A DNA stretch of 64,000 nucleotides from the NCBI GenBank assembly GCA_016699405.1, contig CP064972.1, positions 2,201,501-2,265,500 on the forward strand, in the 5' to 3' direction. The notes under the pieces were generated by a model. The model saw only the letters and a program-made list of their open reading frames with translations, was not told the origin of the DNA and made no database searches. Position 1 is the first letter of the stretch. Each line of letters starts with the position of its first letter. The DNA is from Holophagales bacterium. GTDB taxonomy: Bacteria > Acidobacteriota > Thermoanaerobaculia > Multivoradales > JAGPDF01. This document shows positions 61,403 to 64,000 of the stretch, one piece after another. Made by a program: the position numbers and the translations under genes.

Positions 61403-62466
61403 CCGCGCGGTCCGTTCTCGGACAGCCCGAGCTTGGCGAGGACGAGCCGGGTGAGGCGCGGCGCGTCGGTGCGGGCGTTGACCGCCGGCACGCCGAGGCG
61501 CGTCTCGATCTGCTGCACGCCGACGAGGTTGTCGGTCGCCGGCCCGGTGACTACCGTCGGCTCGATCCCGTACTCCTCGCGCAGCAGGCGGATGCCGCCC
61601 CAGGCGGCGACCGGGTCGTTGGCGGCGAGCACCACGGCGGTGAAGGCGCCGCGCAGGTCGGGCGCCTCGAGGATCGCGTCGACGCCGTAGGCGCCGAGCA
61701 GGCCGTCGCCGAGCTCGGCGACGATGGCGTCCGGCTTCTCGTGGGCGAGCCGGCTGATCAGCGTGCGCGCGAGCGCCGGGGCGACCTTGGCGGTCGTGGC
61801 GACGATCCCGAGATCGGTGAAGAGGCCGGTGCGCCGGGCCCCGGCGTCTTCCATCGCCAGCACGTCGCGCCGCAGCGAGACGCCGGTCGCCTTGAGCGCG
61901 TCGACGGTCCAGCCGGCGTGCGACATCTCGCGCACCAGGGCGCAGGCGGCTGCCGTCTTGCCGGCGTTCATGCAGGTGCCGACGAGCGCCAGCACCGGCA
62001 CGCCGGCGGCCTCGAGCGGCGCGGCGAGATCGAGCCGTTCCTCGCCGATGCGCGTCGGCACGCCGATGCGCTCGCCGAGGTAGGGGAAGTGCAGCACGCT
62101 GCCGAGGACCTCGCAGGCGAACGGCCGGCCGAGGTCGGGGTTGATCGAGTCGCAGATGCCGAGCACCCCGCCGATGTTGAGCAGGTTGATCTGGTCGCCC
62201 GGCGCGAGCGACTCCGGCAGGTGCCCGGAGTAGCCGAAGAGCGCCTTGCGGTGGCCGAGGGCGCCGGCGACGAGGTCGCCCTTCTTCACCTGCGCCATGC
62301 GACCGCTCGGCAGCTCGATCTGGTTGTAGGTGTTCTTGTCGTTGAGCACCCGCACCGCGACGACGATCCCCTCTTCGCAGGGGATGTCGTCGGAGAGCTT
62401 GACCTCGCGCTTGAGGTTGCAGGCGCGGGTGACCGAGGCGATCTTGTCGAGTTGCACGGCTCTCAC
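61399..62466 (-). CDS. DUF1611-like P-loop protein embedded in the arginine operon
   Basis: 355 residues from a GTG with GGGAGG upstream, overlapping the argG stop by 4 bases. An N-terminal beta-rich part (about 15-125, 'VLNDKNTYNQIELPSGRMAQ') leads to a P-loop domain with 'GTCMNAGKT' at 163-171 and 'AELGDGLLGAYGVDAILE', 'VVTGPATDNLVGV'. The C-terminal half resembles DUF1611; the N-terminal half differs from typical members. From memory, some DUF1611 proteins (DgcN) have been described as D-glutamate N-acetyltransferases. No argA or argJ is visible in the window, so a role in supplying N-acetylglutamate is an attractive guess, unproven. Confidence 0.7.
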   Translation of the reverse strand: MRAVQLDKIASVTRACNLKREVKLSDDIPCEEGIVVAVRVLNDKNTYNQIELPSGRMAQVKKGDLVAGALGHRKALFGYSGHLPESLAPGDQINLLNIGGVLGICDSINPDLGRPFACEVLGSVLHFPYLGERIGVPTRIGEERLDLAAPLEAAGVPVLALVGTCMNAGKTAAACALVREMSHAGWTVDALKATGVSLRRDVLAMEDAGARRTGLFTDLGIVATTAKVAPALARTLISRLAHEKPDAIVAELGDGLLGAYGVDAILEAPDLRGAFTAVVLAANDPVAAWGGIRLLREEYGIEPTVVTGPATDNLVGVQQIETRLGVPAVNARTDAPRLTRLVLAKLGLSENGPRG

Positions 62467-63719
62467 GCGGCACCTCCCTGGTCGTTGCCGTTCGGGCTGG
62501 AATGGCCCGCGGCGCGGGCGTGCAGCATGCCGGGCAGCGAGGCCACGCGGCAGAAGCCGGCGGCGTCGGCGGCCGACCACTCGCCGGTCGACTCGCCGTA
62601 CTTGCCGCGGGTGGCGGCCATCAGCGAATGGGGCGAGGAGACGCCCTCGACGAACAGCGTGCCGGGGCGGAAGAGCAGGTGGACCTCGCCGGTGACCCGC
62701 CGCTGCGACGAGGCGAGCAGCGCCTCGAGGTCGCGGCCCGAGGGCTCGAGGAGCTGACCCTCGTGCACCAGCTCGCCGTAGAGCGGTGCGGCGAGCTCCT
62801 TGACCCGCTGCTGCCGGCCGGTGAGCACCAGCTTCTCGAGCTCGCGGTGGGCGGTCAGCAGCACCTCGGCGGCCGGCGCTTCGAACGCCACGCGCCCCTT
62901 GATGCCGAGGATCGTGTCGCCGAGGTGGATGCCGCGGCCGAGACCGAACGCGGCGGCCACCGCCTCGACCCGTTCGATGAGCGCCACCGGGTCGAGCGCC
63001 TCGCCGTCGAACGCGGTGGGGATGCCTTCGACGAAGGCGAGCGAGTGCCGTTCGGCGGCGCGCGGCGCGTCGAAGGCGCCGCGGGTCAGCACCCAGGCGG
63101 ACTCGGGCAGCGGCGAGGTCGAGGTGAGCGTCTCCTTGCCGCCGATCGTCACGCCCCAGAGGCCGCGGTTGATCGAGTAGGCGGCGCCGAAGGAGGGCAC
63201 CGGCAGGCCGCGTGCCTCGAGGAAGGCGACCTCCTCGGCGCGCGACACCGGCTGGTCGCGGATCGGCGCCAGCACCTCGAGCTCCGGGGCGAAGGCGCGC
63301 AGCGCCACCTCGAAGCGGACCTGGTCGTTGCCGGCGCCGGTCGAGCCGTGAGCGACGGCGGTCGAGCCGAGCTCGCGGGCGACGCGCGCCACCTCCTTGG
63401 CCTGCAGCACCCGCTCGGCGCCGACGCAGAGCGGGTAGAGCCCGCCGCGGCGGATGTTGCCGAAGAGGAGGTAGCGCAGCACCTCGTCGAAGAGGGTGCG
63501 GCGGGCGTCGACGAGATGATGGCCGACCGCGCCGAGGGCACGCGAGCGCGCCGCGAGGTCGTCGGCTGCCGCCGCGTCGAGGCCGCCGGTGTCGACGGTG
63601 ACGGTGACGATCGGCCGGCCGAGCCGCTCGCCGAGATAGGGGACGCAGAAGGAGGTGTCGAGCCCGCCGGAAAAGGCGAGGACGATCGGCACGACCGGGT
63701 TGCTGGGGCTCTCAGGCAT
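62463..63719 (-). CDS. argG: Argininosuccinate synthase
   Basis: 418 residues. The ATP pyrophosphatase loop 'FSGGLDTSF' (16-24) is followed by 'TAVAHGSTGAGNDQVRFEVA' and 'GLPVPSFGAAYSINRGLWGV'. It joins citrulline and aspartate. It is one of the first genes of the cluster, between argR (8-base overlap) and the P-loop gene (4-base overlap). The sequence belongs to the variant argG group found with acylornithine carbamoyltransferases (as in xanthomonads and Bacteroidetes), as far as can be judged by eye. Confidence 0.93.
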   Translation of the reverse strand: MPESPSNPVVPIVLAFSGGLDTSFCVPYLGERLGRPIVTVTVDTGGLDAAAADDLAARSRALGAVGHHLVDARRTLFDEVLRYLLFGNIRRGGLYPLCVGAERVLQAKEVARVARELGSTAVAHGSTGAGNDQVRFEVALRAFAPELEVLAPIRDQPVSRAEEVAFLEARGLPVPSFGAAYSINRGLWGVTIGGKETLTSTSPLPESAWVLTRGAFDAPRAAERHSLAFVEGIPTAFDGEALDPVALIERVEAVAAAFGLGRGIHLGDTILGIKGRVAFEAPAAEVLLTAHRELEKLVLTGRQQRVKELAAPLYGELVHEGQLLEPSGRDLEALLASSQRRVTGEVHLLFRPGTLFVEGVSSPHSLMAATRGKYGESTGEWSAADAAGFCRVASLPGMLHARAAGHSSPNGNDQGGAA

Positions 63720-64000
63720 GGTGCGCTCCGGCGATCAACGCTTGAATGCGGTGGAGGACGCGCGTCTGGTCGTGCGCGCCGGCGGTGGCGACGAAGACCG
63801 TGTCGTCGCCGGCGAGCGTGCCGACGATCTCCGGCCAGGCGGCGCGGTCGAGCGCCAGGCCGACCGTCTGCGCCGCGCCCTGGAGCGTCAGCACGACGGT
63901 GACGTGCGGGCCGGCGGGCTTGACGGCGCGCAGGAACGGCGCCGCCTCGGCGAGCTCGTCGGCGTGCGCGGCGGTGGAGGCCGGCGCCACGTAGCGCCCG
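63712..64000 (-). CDS. argR: Arginine repressor ArgR, N-terminus outside the window
   Basis: About 95 C-terminal residues run from the window edge. They contain the ArgR oligomerisation/arginine-binding domain: 'VKPAGPHVTVVLTLQGAAQT', 'VGLALDRAAWPEIVGTLAGD', 'TVFVATA'. The GDDT aspartates are the arginine ligands. The winged-helix DNA-binding half lies upstream of the window. It overlaps argG by 8 bases, so the repressor is the first visible gene of the operon it presumably controls. Confidence 0.88.
   Translation of the reverse strand, partial: GRYVAPASTAAHADELAEAAPFLRAVKPAGPHVTVVLTLQGAAQTVGLALDRAAWPEIVGTLAGDDTVFVATAGAHDQTRVLHRIQALIAGAHHA

Noticed and set aside
1..64000. tRNA, rRNA, complete insertion sequences, integrases or attachment sites
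   Set aside because: None could be recognised; no transposase or recombinase motif and no tRNA-like end were seen near the defence island.

Overview
The window is 64 kb of high-GC DNA from a Gram-negative bacterium. It encodes a TonB-dependent outer-membrane receptor, an RND efflux pump with its periplasmic adaptor, and a TRAP transporter with a TatT lipoprotein. SBBP and WGSG-type propeller repeat proteins, a kinase plus FHA-sigma54-activator pair, and an arginine cluster built on an acetyl/succinyl-ornithine type carbamoyltransferase add to the picture. This mixture resembles Acidobacteriota (Thermoanaerobaculia-like) or a neighbouring phylum, but there is no rRNA or tRNA in the window and the placement is inference.

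Layout. 1-3344 (minus): a truncated secreted propeller protein, a GAF histidine kinase/NarL-type response regulator pair and a small DUF2892-like membrane protein. 3535-13570 (plus): a membrane Ser/Thr kinase overlapping an FHA-sigma54-type activator, a candidate -24/-12 promoter, then a large SBBP propeller protein and a secreted protein of unknown function. 13590-17946 (minus): RND pump and adaptor. 18104-22442 (minus): TRAP transporter (fused QM, P, TatT and a small membrane protein). 22747-37054 (plus): a defence island. It holds a type III-like restriction subunit and a modification methylase with a Fic gene between them, a HEPN-like/winged-helix pair, a retron-like unit, a RelE-fold-UvrD helicase fusion overlapping the reverse transcriptase gene, a DUF3883-type nuclease-fold protein and an AAA ATPase behind four 10-bp-phased repeats. 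37207-43897 (plus): a SpoIIE-type phosphatase, a P2A-type calcium ATPase and a TonB receptor closed by a terminator. 44012-55204: an ECF sigma factor, divergent from a hypothetical protein, two VWA proteins (one with a degenerate MIDAS), a 2304-residue SpvB/RHS/HINT polymorphic toxin and a SUFU-like immunity protein. 55348-64000 (minus): arginine biosynthesis genes argR-argG-(DUF1611-like)-argC-argD-argF'-argB-argE, mostly with 4-8 base overlaps, interrupted by two patches of dispersed palindromic repeats.

The most interesting part is the retron-like unit at 31275-34502. A 14-bp perfect a1/a2 inverted repeat encloses an msr-like hairpin and a 13-bp msd-like hairpin. The a2 arm lies inside the first codons of a short reverse transcriptase whose usual retron signature motifs are altered. 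The RT stop overlaps the start of a RelE-fold-UvrD helicase fusion, the obvious candidate effector. A second point is the DUF1611-like P-loop protein inside the arginine operon, where no N-acetylglutamate-forming enzyme is visible.
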